A model generated the notes under the pieces. It saw nothing but the letters and a program-made list of their open reading frames with translations, searched no databases and was not told the DNA's origin. Position numbers and translations under genes: made by a program. From assembly GCF_028293835.1 (NCBI RefSeq), contig NZ_JAQGNX010000076.1, positions 1 through 64,000 of the forward strand: a stretch of 64,000 nt of DNA, read 5' to 3'. How positions within the stretch are numbered: the first letter of the stretch is position 1; every line of letters begins with the position of its first letter. Positions 36,759 to 46,255 of this stretch are shown here, piece by piece. This DNA comes from Pseudomonas sp. (GTDB lineage: Bacteria > Pseudomonadota > Gammaproteobacteria > Pseudomonadales > Pseudomonadaceae).

Positions 36759-37433
36759 CTATCGGTGAGTGAAATGCGCCACCAGCTTGTCGCCGACGGT
36801 TTGCAGGATCTGCACCAGGACCAATAGCAATACGACCGTCACGAACATCACATCGTTCTGAAAGCGCTGATATCCATAACGAATGGCCAGGTCGCCGAGG
36901 CCTCCGGCACCCACCGCGCCGGCCATGGCGGTAAATGACACCAGGGCGATGGCGGTGACGGTCACTGCAGCCAAGATGCCGGGACGTGCCTCTGGCAACA
37001 GCGCCTTGATGATGATCTGCCGAGTGGTGGCGCCCATGGCCTGGGTCGCTTCGATGATGCCTTTATCGACTTCGCGCAAGGCGGTCTCGACCAGCCGCGC
37101 AAAGAACGGTGTGGCGCCAGCTACCAGCGGCGGCAAGGTGCCAAGAACGCCTAGCGAGGTGCCCGTGATCAGCTCGGTCAGCGGCATCATCACGATCAGC
37201 AAAATGATGAAGGGCAGGGCGCGGAGCATGTTCACCAACAGCGCCACGGTGGCGTACAACCGCCGGTTTTCAAGCAACTGGCGTGGTGACGTCAAGAACA
37301 TCAAGACGCCCAGCGGTAAACCCAGCAGTACGGTGAAGGCCAGGGAAATACCGAGCATCACCAGCGTATCGCCGGTCGCCAGCCAGATTTCGTACCAGTC
37401 GACATTGGAGAACAGGTTGATCAACGTGTCCAT
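36759..37433 (-). CDS. metI: Methionine ABC transporter permease
   Basis: 224 residues with five to six helices and the permease coupling motif around EATQAMGATTRQIIIKALLPEA. The start shares one base with the metN stop (TAATG), so it is coupled to the ATPase gene. Confidence 0.94.
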   Translation of the reverse strand: MDTLINLFSNVDWYEIWLATGDTLVMLGISLAFTVLLGLPLGVLMFLTSPRQLLENRRLYATVALLVNMLRALPFIILLIVMMPLTELITGTSLGVLGTLPPLVAGATPFFARLVETALREVDKGIIEATQAMGATTRQIIIKALLPEARPGILAAVTVTAIALVSFTAMAGAVGAGGLGDLAIRYGYQRFQNDVMFVTVVLLLVLVQILQTVGDKLVAHFTHR

Positions 37434-38440
37434 TAGCGCAACACCTCCATATGAACATCCGCAGCGGTGAAGCGAGCAAAGGCCGCTTCCATGTCACCGC
37501 CGGTAATAGCCAGTGTCAGCTGTCCGTAAGGGGTGTCTTTGATCCGGTCAATGCGTCCGGCAAGAATGCTGTAATCGACGCCGGTTTCCCGGGCGACGGT
37601 GCCCAGTAGTGGCGCGTAGGTGGATTCGCCCTGGAACGTCAGACGCACAATACGACCTTGCACATGGGCAAAGTCATCACGCATTTCGCCTTCATCAACC
37701 TGTTCGTCTTCTTGCACGAAACGCTTGGTGGTCGGATGTTGCGGATGCAGGAACACGTCGGCCACCGCGCCCTGCTCGACGATCTTGCCGGCATCCATGA
37801 CCGCCACGTAGTCGCACACGCGACGGATGACATCCATCTCATGGGTGATCAAGACGATGGTCAGTTTAAGCTCGCGGTTGATTTCAGCCAGTAGCTGCAA
37901 AACCGACGCTGTGGTTTGCGGGTCAAGGGCGCTGGTGGCTTCGTCGCACAGCAGGATTTTCGGTTTGGTCGCCAGCGCACGTGCGATTCCCACGCGCTGT
38001 TTTTGTCCGCCAGACAATTGAGTTGGGTACTTCTTCGCATGGTCCGACAGACCAACTCGTTCAAGCAACTCGGCGACGCGGGTATCGATCTGGCTGCGGG
38101 TCATGTCCCCGGCCAGGGTTAACGGCATGCCGACGTTATCGGCAACAGTCCGTGACGAGAGCAAATTGAAGTGTTGGAAGATCATCCCGACTTGCCGACG
38201 AAAACCGCGCAACGCGGTGGCATCAAAGGCAGTGACGTCCTCGCCATCAACGACAATCTGCCCACCGCTGGGGGTTTCCAGACGATTGATCAGCCGCAGC
38301 AAGGTGCTTTTGCCCGCGCCGGAATGACCGATCAGGCCGAATACCTGGCCGTCTTCGATCCGCAGGCTGGTGGGGTGCAGCGCCGGGATTTCCCGGCCTG
38401 AAACCCGATAAGTTTTGTGGACGTTATGGAACTCGATCAC
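37433..38440 (-). CDS. metN: Methionine ABC transporter ATP-binding protein
   Basis: 335 residues. Walker [11 protein letters not shown], signature [15 protein letters not shown], Walker [14 protein letters not shown]. The C-terminal NIL regulatory domain (about 265-335) binds methionine and inhibits transport in E. coli MetN. The start is GTG at 38440 with AAGG eight bases upstream. First gene of the metNIQ operon. Confidence 0.95.
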   Translation of the reverse strand: MIEFHNVHKTYRVSGREIPALHPTSLRIEDGQVFGLIGHSGAGKSTLLRLINRLETPSGGQIVVDGEDVTAFDATALRGFRRQVGMIFQHFNLLSSRTVADNVGMPLTLAGDMTRSQIDTRVAELLERVGLSDHAKKYPTQLSGGQKQRVGIARALATKPKILLCDEATSALDPQTTASVLQLLAEINRELKLTIVLITHEMDVIRRVCDYVAVMDAGKIVEQGAVADVFLHPQHPTTKRFVQEDEQVDEGEMRDDFAHVQGRIVRLTFQGESTYAPLLGTVARETGVDYSILAGRIDRIKDTPYGQLTLAITGGDMEAAFARFTAADVHMEVLR

Positions 38441-38793
38441 GTAGCGAACCTTGTGGGGGCGCAATAAAAAAGGGTGGTGAAAGTGCCGAATGCTCAGGCG
38501 TTCTTACAACCAGCGAGCGCCGGCTGGATAAGCCGGGCGCGCATTTTAGCCTGTCCGGGTCAAGGTTCTTAGCATTAATTTGCTACCAGACCTACGAAAC
38601 GGCAATAAAGCTAATCGGATTTGGCGGCAAATGCAGGCAGACCGAAGGTCGCGAAAACACGGAACGGTTAGTACGGGCGCCAGTCATTAATAAGCATTTG
38701 AATTTCCTGAGACACGCGCCAGGAAAGTCAAATCTGATTGGCCCCGTGACGACCTGATCGGCGGGTTACCTGCGTCCAAGGAGTTTTAGTCTG
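38441..38793. other. Divergent gap between metN and katE, no gene seen
   Basis: A 353-base gap holding the promoters of two divergent units. I see no ORF, strong hairpin or recognisable operator. katE in Pseudomonas is usually RpoS-dependent, but I could not identify a convincing -10. Confidence 0.4.
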
Positions 38794-40962
38794 ATGGCCA
38801 CGAAGAAGACCATAACAAACACCACTACTGCCGCTACTCCCAACACCATAAACAGCCAATTGGCCGGCACTGACACATTGGATAGGGGCAACACCAATGA
38901 GAAAGTCGAGAGCCTGGAGCAGTTTCGATCCGACGCCACCGGGCAAGCCTTGCGCACCAATCAGGGCGTAAAGGTTTCTGATAATCAGAACACCCTGAAG
39001 GTTGGCGATCGTGGTCCGTCCTTGTTGGAAGACTTCATCATGCGTGAAAAAATCACGCACTTTGACCATGAGCGGATTCCGGAGCGCATCGTCCATGCGC
39101 GCGGCACCGCCGCCCACGGTTATTTTCAGACCTATGAAAACCATGCGCTGCTGAGCAAGGCTGGTTTTCTGCGGGACCCAGGGAAAAAGACCCCGGTCTT
39201 TGCCCGTTTTTCGACCGTGCAAGGGCCACGGGGCTCTGGGGACACAGTGCGTGACGTCCGCGGTTTTGCAGTCAAGTTCTACACGGATGAGGGCAATTTC
39301 GACCTGGTCGGCAACAATATGCCGGTATTCTTTATTCAAGACGCGATCAAGTTTCCAGACTTTGTACATGCGGTAAAACCCGAACCGCACAATGAGATCC
39401 CAACCGGTGGCTCGGCCCACGACACGTTTTGGGATTTTGTTTCGTTGGTGCCAGAGTCGGCGCACATGGTGCTGTGGACCATGTCTGACCGCGCTATTCC
39501 GAAAAGCCTGCGGACCATGCAGGGGTTTGGCATTCACACCTTCCGCCTGATCAATGCTGAAGGTAAGTCAACCTTCGTCAAATTCCACTGGAAGCCAAAA
39601 TTCGGCGTTTGCTCATTGTTGTGGGATGAGGCGCAGAAACTGGCAGGCAAAGATACCGACTTCCACCGCCGGGATTTGTGGGAATCGATTGAAACCGGTG
39701 ACTATCCGGAATGGGAACTTGGCGTACAAATCGTTGCTGAAGAAGATGAACATTCGTTCGACTTCGATATCCTCGACCCGACCAAGATCATTCCTGAAGA
39801 GCTGGTGCCAGTCACGCCGCTGGGCAAAATGGTGCTGAATCGCAACCCGGACAATTATTTCGCCGAGACCGAGCAAGTCGCGTTCTGCCCAGGCCATATG
39901 GTCCCCGGCATCGACTTTTCCAACGATCCGCTGCTACAGGGCCGTTTGTTTTCCTACACCGACACGCAGATCAGCCGACTCGGTGGACCAAACTTTCACG
40001 AGATTCCTATCAACCGTCCGCTGGCACCCAATCACAGCAATCAACGCGACGCGCAACACCGGACGACCATCGACAAAGGTCGGGCCTCGTACGAGCCCAA
40101 CTCAATCGACAGCGGTTGGCCGAAAGAAACGCCGTCTGCGTCTCAAGACGGTGGCTTCGAAACCTACCCTGAGCGCCTGGAGGCACACAAGGTGCGGCGC
40201 CGCAGCGAATCGTTCTCTGACCATTTCTCCCAGGCGACGTTGTTTTTCAACAGCATGAGCCACCACGAGAAAGAGCACATCATCGCGGCGTACAGCTTCG
40301 AGTTGGGCAAGGTTGACCGCGAGTGGATTCGTGAGCGTCAGGTCAATGAAATCCTGGCCAACATTGATTTGCAATTGGCCTCCCGGGTTGCTGCAAACCT
40401 TGGCCTTTCTGCGCCCACCGCCGGGACTGTTCCCGCTAAAGCGGTTTCGGTGACCGAGTCTCCGGCGTTGAGCCAAGTGAACTTGCTGTCGGGCGACATC
40501 GTTTCGCGCAAAGTGGCGATTCTGGCTGCCAACGGCGTTGATGGTGCGGCTATCGACGCGCTGAAAAAGGCTTTGGAGGCCGAAGGCGCTCACGCCAGGT
40601 TACTTGGGCCGACCTCGGCACCGGTCACTACGGCGGATGGCAGAACGCTGCCGGTGGACGCCTCAATGGAAGGCATGCCATCTGTTGCGTTCGACGCCGT
40701 GTTTGTACCGGGCGGCGCTGATTCGGTCACGGCGCTGAGCAGCGATGGTGTGGCGTTGCACTTCTTGTTGGAAGCGTACAAGCATCTGAAGGCCATTGCC
40801 TTGAGCGGTGAAGCCAGTCAGTTGCTGGACGTTCTGCACCTGGAAGCGGACGAGGGGCTGTTAGTGGGCAAGAATGGCAAGCTGTTCAAGCCATTTATCG
40901 CCGCAATCGCTCAACACAGGGTATGGGCGCGGGAGCCGAAGGCAAAGGCGATTCCGGCCTGA
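38794..40962 (+). CDS. katE: Large-subunit catalase HPII
   Basis: 722 residues, monofunctional heme catalase of the large-subunit clade. The distal His is in [14 protein letters not shown], the distal Asn in [13 protein letters not shown], and the proximal heme Tyr in [17 protein letters not shown]-terminal flavodoxin/DJ-1-like domain (about 565-715, from [13 protein letters not shown]) distinguishes this clade. The first 60 residues are a low-complexity Thr/Asn-rich arm typical of the clade. Monocistronic; typically stationary-phase induced. Confidence 0.95.
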   Translation: MATKKTITNTTTAATPNTINSQLAGTDTLDRGNTNEKVESLEQFRSDATGQALRTNQGVKVSDNQNTLKVGDRGPSLLEDFIMREKITHFDHERIPERIVHARGTAAHGYFQTYENHALLSKAGFLRDPGKKTPVFARFSTVQGPRGSGDTVRDVRGFAVKFYTDEGNFDLVGNNMPVFFIQDAIKFPDFVHAVKPEPHNEIPTGGSAHDTFWDFVSLVPESAHMVLWTMSDRAIPKSLRTMQGFGIHTFRLINAEGKSTFVKFHWKPKFGVCSLLWDEAQKLAGKDTDFHRRDLWESIETGDYPEWELGVQIVAEEDEHSFDFDILDPTKIIPEELVPVTPLGKMVLNRNPDNYFAETEQVAFCPGHMVPGIDFSNDPLLQGRLFSYTDTQISRLGGPNFHEIPINRPLAPNHSNQRDAQHRTTIDKGRASYEPNSIDSGWPKETPSASQDGGFETYPERLEAHKVRRRSESFSDHFSQATLFFNSMSHHEKEHIIAAYSFELGKVDREWIRERQVNEILANIDLQLASRVAANLGLSAPTAGTVPAKAVSVTESPALSQVNLLSGDIVSRKVAILAANGVDGAAIDALKKALEAEGAHARLLGPTSAPVTTADGRTLPVDASMEGMPSVAFDAVFVPGGADSVTALSSDGVALHFLLEAYKHLKAIALSGEASQLLDVLHLEADEGLLVGKNGKLFKPFIAAIAQHRVWAREPKAKAIPA

Positions 40963-40982
40963 CCCCCGATAACCTATAGAAA

Positions 40983-41699
40983 TTACAACTTCGCGGGCTT
41001 GAGGATCATGTGGGCAGGTTGGCTTCGGTCAATCTGCCGCTCCAGCTGCAATTCAAAATCCGGATTGATTTTGGTTACGCGCTTGGTCAGCAGGGTTGCG
41101 AGCCACTGGAAGTCATCCGTGCGGGGCACCTGAAGCACAACGGTGCAATCAAAGGCCGTGACATCGGCGGCAATCGCGTCTAACTGACGACGCAATTCAC
41201 GCATATTGCCGATTTTCAGCGCGACGGTCGTGCTTTCAGCCGTGGGGTCGATGACTTTTGCGATGCGTTTGGCTTCAGCGGCCTTCAAATCGGCTTCGGC
41301 TTTCTCTAACTCTGCCTTGCGCGCCTGGGCAATCGCGCCATTAACGCCGCTGGTCAAGGCCGGGGCTTTGGGCATCAGCACCCGTGCACGGCTCAGCGCG
41401 GTGGCGGCTGCGTTGACATCGCCTTTCTGAAGAACAATCTGGCTGCGCTTCAAGTACGCCTCAGCCAACTGTCGTTGGTACTGCTCAATCCGCGGATCAT
41501 CCGGCATCTGTTTTTGCAGAACGGCCAACTGATCTTCGGCAGTGGCCAGTTCGCTGCTGGCGATGTTTTGCTCAAGCTGCTCGAAGCCGGAGGGCTGGGC
41601 GGCAGGCGCGGGTGCTTCGACCATCGGCGCAGTGTGGCAAGCGCCCAACAGAATTGAAAATGCGACAAGGAGCAGATAACGGGAGGTGAACGGCTTCAT
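40983..41699 (-). CDS. Lipoprotein with helical repeats (PA5502-like)
   Basis: 238 residues. Lipobox LLGACHT predicts lipidation near Cys20. A TPR-like or coiled-coil helical region (about 40-150, with AEAYLKRSQIVLQKGDVNAA and KAELEKAEADLKAAEAKRIA) precedes a small alpha/beta domain. Conserved beside znuB in Pseudomonas. A link to zinc uptake is suggested only by position; the sequence shows no metal motif. Confidence 0.78.
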   Translation of the reverse strand: MKPFTSRYLLLVAFSILLGACHTAPMVEAPAPAAQPSGFEQLEQNIASSELATAEDQLAVLQKQMPDDPRIEQYQRQLAEAYLKRSQIVLQKGDVNAAATALSRARVLMPKAPALTSGVNGAIAQARKAELEKAEADLKAAEAKRIAKVIDPTAESTTVALKIGNMRELRRQLDAIAADVTAFDCTVVLQVPRTDDFQWLATLLTKRVTKINPDFELQLERQIDRSQPAHMILKPAKL

Positions 41700-41799
41700 C
41701 CTGCGATTCTCTAATTGCGCAAAAAACGAGCAAGTCTACACACAAGTGCCTTGCCCCGAAAATAACTGTTCGATTGTGGGCGCATTTTCGGGTCAGGGG

Positions 41800-42582
41800 C
41801 TACCGCCTGGGCAAAACAAAGCTAAGCAGAAACAACACCGCGGCGCTGACCACAATCGAGGGTCCGGCCGGTGTGTCCTTGAACCACGACAAGGCCAGCC
41901 CGCTGCATACCGCGACTACGCCTAATAGACTCGCACCGAGGGCCATTTGTTCAGGCGAGCGCGCGTGGCGTTGTGCCGCAGCTGCCGGAATGATCAATAA
42001 CGATGTAATCAACAGCACGCCGACGATCTTCATGGCGACGGCGATCACGATGGCAATGAGCAGCATTAGCGTCATGCGCAAGGCCGCCACGGGCAGGCCT
42101 TCTACGGTGGCCAGTTCTTCATGCACCGTAATGGCGAGCAATGGGCGCCAGAGCCCGACGATCAGTCCCATGACCACGGCGCTGCCACCCAGGATCCAGG
42201 CAAGGTCAGTGGGGCTGATCGCCAACAGATCTCCAAACAGATAGCCCATCAGGTCGATCCGTACGTTGTGCATGAAGCTCAGAACCACTAGCCCGAGGGA
42301 CAAGGTGCTGGGTGCGAGAATTCCCAGCAGGGTGTCAGACGCGAGCGGTTGGCGCTTTTGCAAGGTCACCAGCAAGATTGCCAGCAGCAGGCAGCCGACG
42401 GTAACCGCCAGCGCGGGGTTGATATTCAGCAGAAAACCCAAGGCCACTCCGAGCAACGCCGCGTGGGATAAGGTGTCGCCGAAATAGGCCATGCGTCGCC
42501 AGACCACGAACGAGCCCAGAGGCCCCGCAACCAACGCCAATGCCAGACCTGCGAGCAGGGCATAGAGAAGAAAGTCATCCAT
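41800..42582 (-). CDS. znuB: Zinc ABC transporter permease
   Basis: 260 residues, eight to nine transmembrane helices of the ABC-3 metal permease family. Typical segments: [21 protein letters not shown] and [20 protein letters not shown]. Imports Zn2+ with ZnuA and ZnuC. Overlaps the end of znuC by eight bases. Confidence 0.95.
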   Translation of the reverse strand: MDDFLLYALLAGLALALVAGPLGSFVVWRRMAYFGDTLSHAALLGVALGFLLNINPALAVTVGCLLLAILLVTLQKRQPLASDTLLGILAPSTLSLGLVVLSFMHNVRIDLMGYLFGDLLAISPTDLAWILGGSAVVMGLIVGLWRPLLAITVHEELATVEGLPVAALRMTLMLLIAIVIAVAMKIVGVLLITSLLIIPAAAAQRHARSPEQMALGASLLGVVAVCSGLALSWFKDTPAGPSIVVSAAVLFLLSFVLPRR

Positions 42583-43363
42583 GCTTGCAGTTGTCCCCGT
42601 GGACGTGAGTGTGCGCCGCTACGGCACCGTCATCGACCACCGCACCGTGCAGATCATGGGCGTGATCGTGGTGGTGGTGATAAATCGCCAGGCTTTGAGC
42701 ATTGGTGCCGAACAGCTCGACGAAGGCTGGATCGTTGCTGACCTGTTCCGGATGGCCCGAACAGCAGACGTGTCGATTGAGGCAGACCACTTGATCGGTG
42801 GTGCTCATGACCAGATGCAGATCGTGAGACACCATCAAGACGCCGCAACCGTGCCGATCACGCAACCGGGTGATCAGGCTGTAGAGCTCGGCCTGGCCTG
42901 CGACGTCTACGCCCTGCACCGGCTCATCGAGAACCAGCAGTTCCGGTTCGCGAAGCAAGGCGCGGGCCAGCAAGACACGCTGCATCTCACCGCCAGAAAT
43001 ACTTTGCAGCGGGCTGTCGATGACCCTTTCCGCCCCGACTTCATTGAGTGCCGTCAATGCCGCTTTGCGGTCGACACCGGGTACAAGTCGCAAGAAACGC
43101 AGCACGGATAAGGGTAGGGTTGGATCAATGTGCAGCTTTTGCGGCATGTAGCCGACGCGCAATTTAGGCTTGCGCCAGACGCGACCCGCGTCGGGTTTAA
43201 GTAAGCCTAGAACCGCCCGAACCAGCGTGGTTTTGCCCGCGCCATTTGGACCTATCAACGTGACGATCTGTCCCGGCTCGACGCTGAGTTTGATGTTCTC
43301 AAGCACGCTTTGCCCGGCATAGTTGACGGTCAGCTGATCGAGGCGGATCAATGCAGTGCTCAT
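42575..43363 (-). CDS. znuC: Zinc ABC transporter ATP-binding protein
   Basis: 262 residues. Walker [11 protein letters not shown], signature [15 protein letters not shown], Walker [13 protein letters not shown]. The C-terminal tail is histidine-rich ([13 protein letters not shown]), as in other ZnuC proteins. The start at 43363 shares one base with the zur stop (TGATG). Member of zur-znuC-znuB. Confidence 0.95.
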   Translation of the reverse strand: MSTALIRLDQLTVNYAGQSVLENIKLSVEPGQIVTLIGPNGAGKTTLVRAVLGLLKPDAGRVWRKPKLRVGYMPQKLHIDPTLPLSVLRFLRLVPGVDRKAALTALNEVGAERVIDSPLQSISGGEMQRVLLARALLREPELLVLDEPVQGVDVAGQAELYSLITRLRDRHGCGVLMVSHDLHLVMSTTDQVVCLNRHVCCSGHPEQVSNDPAFVELFGTNAQSLAIYHHHHDHAHDLHGAVVDDGAVAAHTHVHGDNCKHG

Positions 43364-43845
43364 CAGGCGGCCTTGCAGCCTGCACATATACCGATAATTT
43401 CGATGGTCTGCCCTTCCACCGTAAAGCCGACTTCGGTAGCCGCGCCGATGACCGCCTGGGTAATGGCGGGGTGTTGCAGTTCAATGGCGGCGTGGCATTC
43501 GCGGCAGATCAGGAACTGGCCCTGGTGCGCATGCGTTGGGTGGTTGCACCCGGTGAACGCGTTGAGTGATGCGATGCGGTGAACGAGGCCGTTTTCCAGC
43601 AGGAAGTCCAAGGCACGGTAAACCGTAGGCGGCGCTGCACGGCGACCGTCTTCTTCGCTGAGGACCGCGAGAATGTCGTAGGCACCCAACGGTTTATGGC
43701 TCTGCCAGACCAGCTCTAGTACCCGACGGCGCAGGGCGGTCAGGCGCAAACCTTTACGCGCACACAGCGTGTCAGCCTCGGAGAGCGCGGTGTGCACGCA
43801 ATGGGAGTGGTCATGGGGGCGACTGGCAAGCGGTGTTTTAGGCAT
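43363..43845 (-). CDS. zur: Zinc uptake repressor Zur
   Basis: 160-residue Fur-family regulator. Winged helix at about 20-95 ([17 protein letters not shown]), then a dimerisation domain with the Cys pairs CRECH and CAGC near the C-terminus that hold structural zinc, and a His-rich HPTHAHQGQ segment. Represses zinc uptake genes when zinc is sufficient. First gene of zur-znuCB, divergent from znuA. Confidence 0.95.
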   Translation of the reverse strand: MPKTPLASRPHDHSHCVHTALSEADTLCARKGLRLTALRRRVLELVWQSHKPLGAYDILAVLSEEDGRRAAPPTVYRALDFLLENGLVHRIASLNAFTGCNHPTHAHQGQFLICRECHAAIELQHPAITQAVIGAATEVGFTVEGQTIEIIGICAGCKAA

Positions 43846-43871
43846 GAGCGGCGACGGCTTTTGTGAGAGAC

Positions 43872-43884
43872 GTTATTATGTTAC
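43872..43884. promoter_or_regulatory. Candidate Zur operator in the zur/znuA gap
   Basis: GTTATTATGTTAC lies in the 66-base gap between the divergent zur and znuA genes. It resembles a compressed or imperfect form of the GTTATAWTATAAC Zur box. The symmetry is incomplete, so the call rests mainly on position. Confidence 0.35.
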
Positions 43885-43911
43885 CTGTTCCTGTCCCCTT
43901 GGGTGGTCTTC

Positions 43912-44835
43912 GTGTCCCGTCTTTTTGCGTTTATTGTTGCTTTATCAGCCAGCCTTTTGCTGATTACCTCCGCCCAGGCTGACGTCCGGGTCCTGACCAG
44001 TATCAAGCCATTACAACTGATCGCCGCTGCCGTTCAGGACGGCGTAGGTACGCCTGAAGTGTTACTTCCACCGGGGTCTTCACCGCATAATTATGCGCTG
44101 CGTCCGTCCGACGTACGGCGGGTGAGCGAGGTGGACTTGCTGTATTGGATCGGTCCGGACATGGAGAGCTTCCTACCGCGAGTACTGAAAAGTCGCACGC
44201 TGCCCACTGTCAGTGTGCAGTCATTGCCTGGTTTGCAGCTGCGCCATTTCGCTGCAGACAGTCAGTCCCATGAAGCAGCTGATCCCGCTGAACATGATCA
44301 CGATCACCAGCCGGGCAGTCTTGATGCCCATTTATGGTTGTCTTCGGTCAATGCGCGAGTGATAGCGGCGCGGATGGCCAGTGATCTTGCTGTAGCGGAT
44401 CCGGCTAATGCCGCGCGTTATCAAAGCAATTTAAAGGCGTTCGATGGGCGCCTCGACGCCATGGACGCCCGGTTAAAGGCTCGGCTTGCGGGCGTCGGTA
44501 CTAAGCCGTTCTTTGTCTTCCATGAGGCGTTTGATTACTTCGAAGATGCCTATGGGATCAAGCACGCTGGCGTCTTCAGCGTCGCCGAAGAGGTGCAGCC
44601 AGGTGCAAAGCATGTCGCGGCAATGCGCGCGCGATTGACGGAAGTGGGTAAAACCTGTGTGTTCAGTGAGCCACCCCTGCGTCCGCGCCTGGCAGAAACC
44701 CTGACAGCAGGGTTGCCGGTCAAACTGGCCGAACTCGATGGATTGGGCGGCTACACCCCGGCGACCGCCCAAGGCTATGAGCACATGATGGAAAAGCTTG
44801 GTAATGATCTGGCTGTGTGTCTGGAGTCGTTGTAA
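43912..44835 (+). CDS. znuA: Zinc ABC transporter substrate-binding protein
   Basis: About 307 residues with a signal peptide (cut near AQADVRV). Zinc ligands of cluster A-I binding proteins are seen in GSSPHNYALRPSDV, DAHLWLSSVN and FHEAFDYF. A short histidine-rich loop HDHDH lies between the first two. The start is taken as GTG 43912 giving MSRLFAF; GTG 43903 is an alternative. Delivers zinc to ZnuBC. Confidence 0.93.
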   Translation: MSRLFAFIVALSASLLLITSAQADVRVLTSIKPLQLIAAAVQDGVGTPEVLLPPGSSPHNYALRPSDVRRVSEVDLLYWIGPDMESFLPRVLKSRTLPTVSVQSLPGLQLRHFAADSQSHEAADPAEHDHDHQPGSLDAHLWLSSVNARVIAARMASDLAVADPANAARYQSNLKAFDGRLDAMDARLKARLAGVGTKPFFVFHEAFDYFEDAYGIKHAGVFSVAEEVQPGAKHVAAMRARLTEVGKTCVFSEPPLRPRLAETLTAGLPVKLAELDGLGGYTPATAQGYEHMMEKLGNDLAVCLESL

Positions 44836-44906
44836 GCCATAGGAGGTCGCCCTTCATCCAGACGCCGCGTTGTCGCGCAGCAAACACAATCTGTAGGATC
44901 CGGCTT
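44836..44906. repeat. REP-like unit between znuA and thrB
   Basis: TAGGAGGTCGCCC followed by GACGCCGCGTTGTCGCGCAG and CAAACAC (44861-44887). The 27-base stretch matches 35652-35678 with one mismatch. Lies between convergent genes. Confidence 0.65.
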
Positions 44907-45857
44907 TTACAACGCAAAGGGCAGCGGCGTGTGGGTATGCTGACGTTGTGTCAGCCGTTGCTGGAACTCCATCGGGTCGTGGATCAATACGTCTTGTCCG
45001 GCGAACGATTCTGCGGCGATCAAGCGTGACAGCCAAAAGCGTACGCAGGCCACACGCAGCAACGTCGGCCACAGTTCGGCTTCGCTGGCCGTGAACGGCC
45101 GTAGTCCAGCATAGGCACCAAGCATGGCGCGGGCGCGGGGGCCATCGATCTGGCCGTCCTCGCCTGAGCACCAGTCGTTAAGCGCAATGGCCAAGTCATA
45201 CAACATGGGGCCTGAACAGGCATTGTAGAAATCAATCAGTCCGGTCAGGTGGGTGCCTTCGAACAGCACGTTGTCCCGAAATAAGTCTGCATGCAGGTTA
45301 GCCCGCGGCAACCCCAGGATTCTTGGCTTCAGGCGTTCGATCTCTTCCAGGGCCGATTGCAACAACCCTCGCTGGGTAACGTCCAGGTGCGATAAAAAGT
45401 TCGCGCCTTCTACCAGCATCCAATCCAAGCCACGGTCCGTTTTGCGCTCCAGTACCCGTTCACGGGTTGCCAGGTGCAAATGCCCGAGCAACTCGCCGAT
45501 CTGCACGCAGTGTTGAGCATTCGGTTCTTTGATGTGTTTGCCGGGCAGGCGCGGTTGCAACAGCGCTGGTTTACCCGCCAACTCGCGCAGGGCGCTGCCG
45601 TCGGTGGTGCGCAAGGCGTAAGGCACCGGCAGGCTGGCATCGTGAAGAATGTCGAGCAGCTCGATGAAAAACGGCAAATCCTGAATCGGGCCGCGCTCGA
45701 CCAACGTCAGAACGTATTCGCCCTGTTCCAGGCTGATAAAAAAATTAGTGTTCTCGCTGCCAGCAGCAATGCCTTGAAAATCACGTAAACGGCCAAGCCC
45801 ATAAGGGGCCAGAAAATTTTCCAACTCGGGACGAGCCAGGGGGGTAAACACGGACAT
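44907..45857 (-). CDS. thrB: Homoserine kinase (ThrB, aminoglycoside-kinase fold)
   Basis: 316 residues. Phosphorylates homoserine in threonine biosynthesis. It is the protein-kinase-like (APH-fold) ThrB used by Pseudomonas rather than the GHMP type of E. coli. Key segments: AAGSENTNFFISLEQGEYVLTL, the catalytic loop RANLHADLFRDNVLF and LIDFYNACSGP (DFG-like Asp). Start at 45857 giving MSVFTPLARPEL. Adjacent to a DUF2782 gene on the same strand. Confidence 0.93.
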   Translation of the reverse strand: MSVFTPLARPELENFLAPYGLGRLRDFQGIAAGSENTNFFISLEQGEYVLTLVERGPIQDLPFFIELLDILHDASLPVPYALRTTDGSALRELAGKPALLQPRLPGKHIKEPNAQHCVQIGELLGHLHLATRERVLERKTDRGLDWMLVEGANFLSHLDVTQRGLLQSALEEIERLKPRILGLPRANLHADLFRDNVLFEGTHLTGLIDFYNACSGPMLYDLAIALNDWCSGEDGQIDGPRARAMLGAYAGLRPFTASEAELWPTLLRVACVRFWLSRLIAAESFAGQDVLIHDPMEFQQRLTQRQHTHTPLPFAL

Positions 45858-45893
45858 GGTCAAGACTGCCAGCAATAAGGTGAATGTAGGGCG

Positions 45894-46181
45894 TTACCAG
45901 CTGAAAATGACCCAAGAGGGAATCAGCATGTCCGGTTGGTCCGAACGAATAAAATTGGCGTCTGTGCCATCGGCGCGTACCAAAAAGTACGGTTTGCCGT
46001 GTTCCGGCGTTATTTTGATTGCATAAAGGAAGCCATTTTGCCGGTATTCCTGAATGACTTTGTCGCCTTCCGTGCGAATAGTGATGTCAGGTTCCGCTGA
46101 CGGAGCATCTTCCTCCGCCAAAACGGCTGTCGAACAAAGTAGTAACAGGCCGGCCAGCCACAGGCGATTTGTTGTTCGCAT
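45894..46181 (-). CDS. DUF2782 exported protein
   Basis: 95 residues with a signal peptide (cut near VLAEED). A compact domain follows: TIRTEGDKVIQEYRQNGFLY and ITPEHGKPYFLVRADGTDAN. The DUF2782 family sits between thrB and polA in many Pseudomonas; function unknown. Probably one unit with thrB, 36 bases downstream. Confidence 0.88.
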   Translation of the reverse strand: MRTTNRLWLAGLLLLCSTAVLAEEDAPSAEPDITIRTEGDKVIQEYRQNGFLYAIKITPEHGKPYFLVRADGTDANFIRSDQPDMLIPSWVIFSW

Positions 46182-46255
46182 GATAACCTTGTCCCTTTGT
46201 CGTCAACGGTCCTCGCATTCTAGCGCCGACCCCGTCGAAAAGGTTGATCCTGCTC

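Noticed and set aside
46244..46255. TTG start for polA four codons upstream
   Set aside because: The ATG at 46256 gives the usual Pol I N-terminus; TTG adds nothing recognisable.
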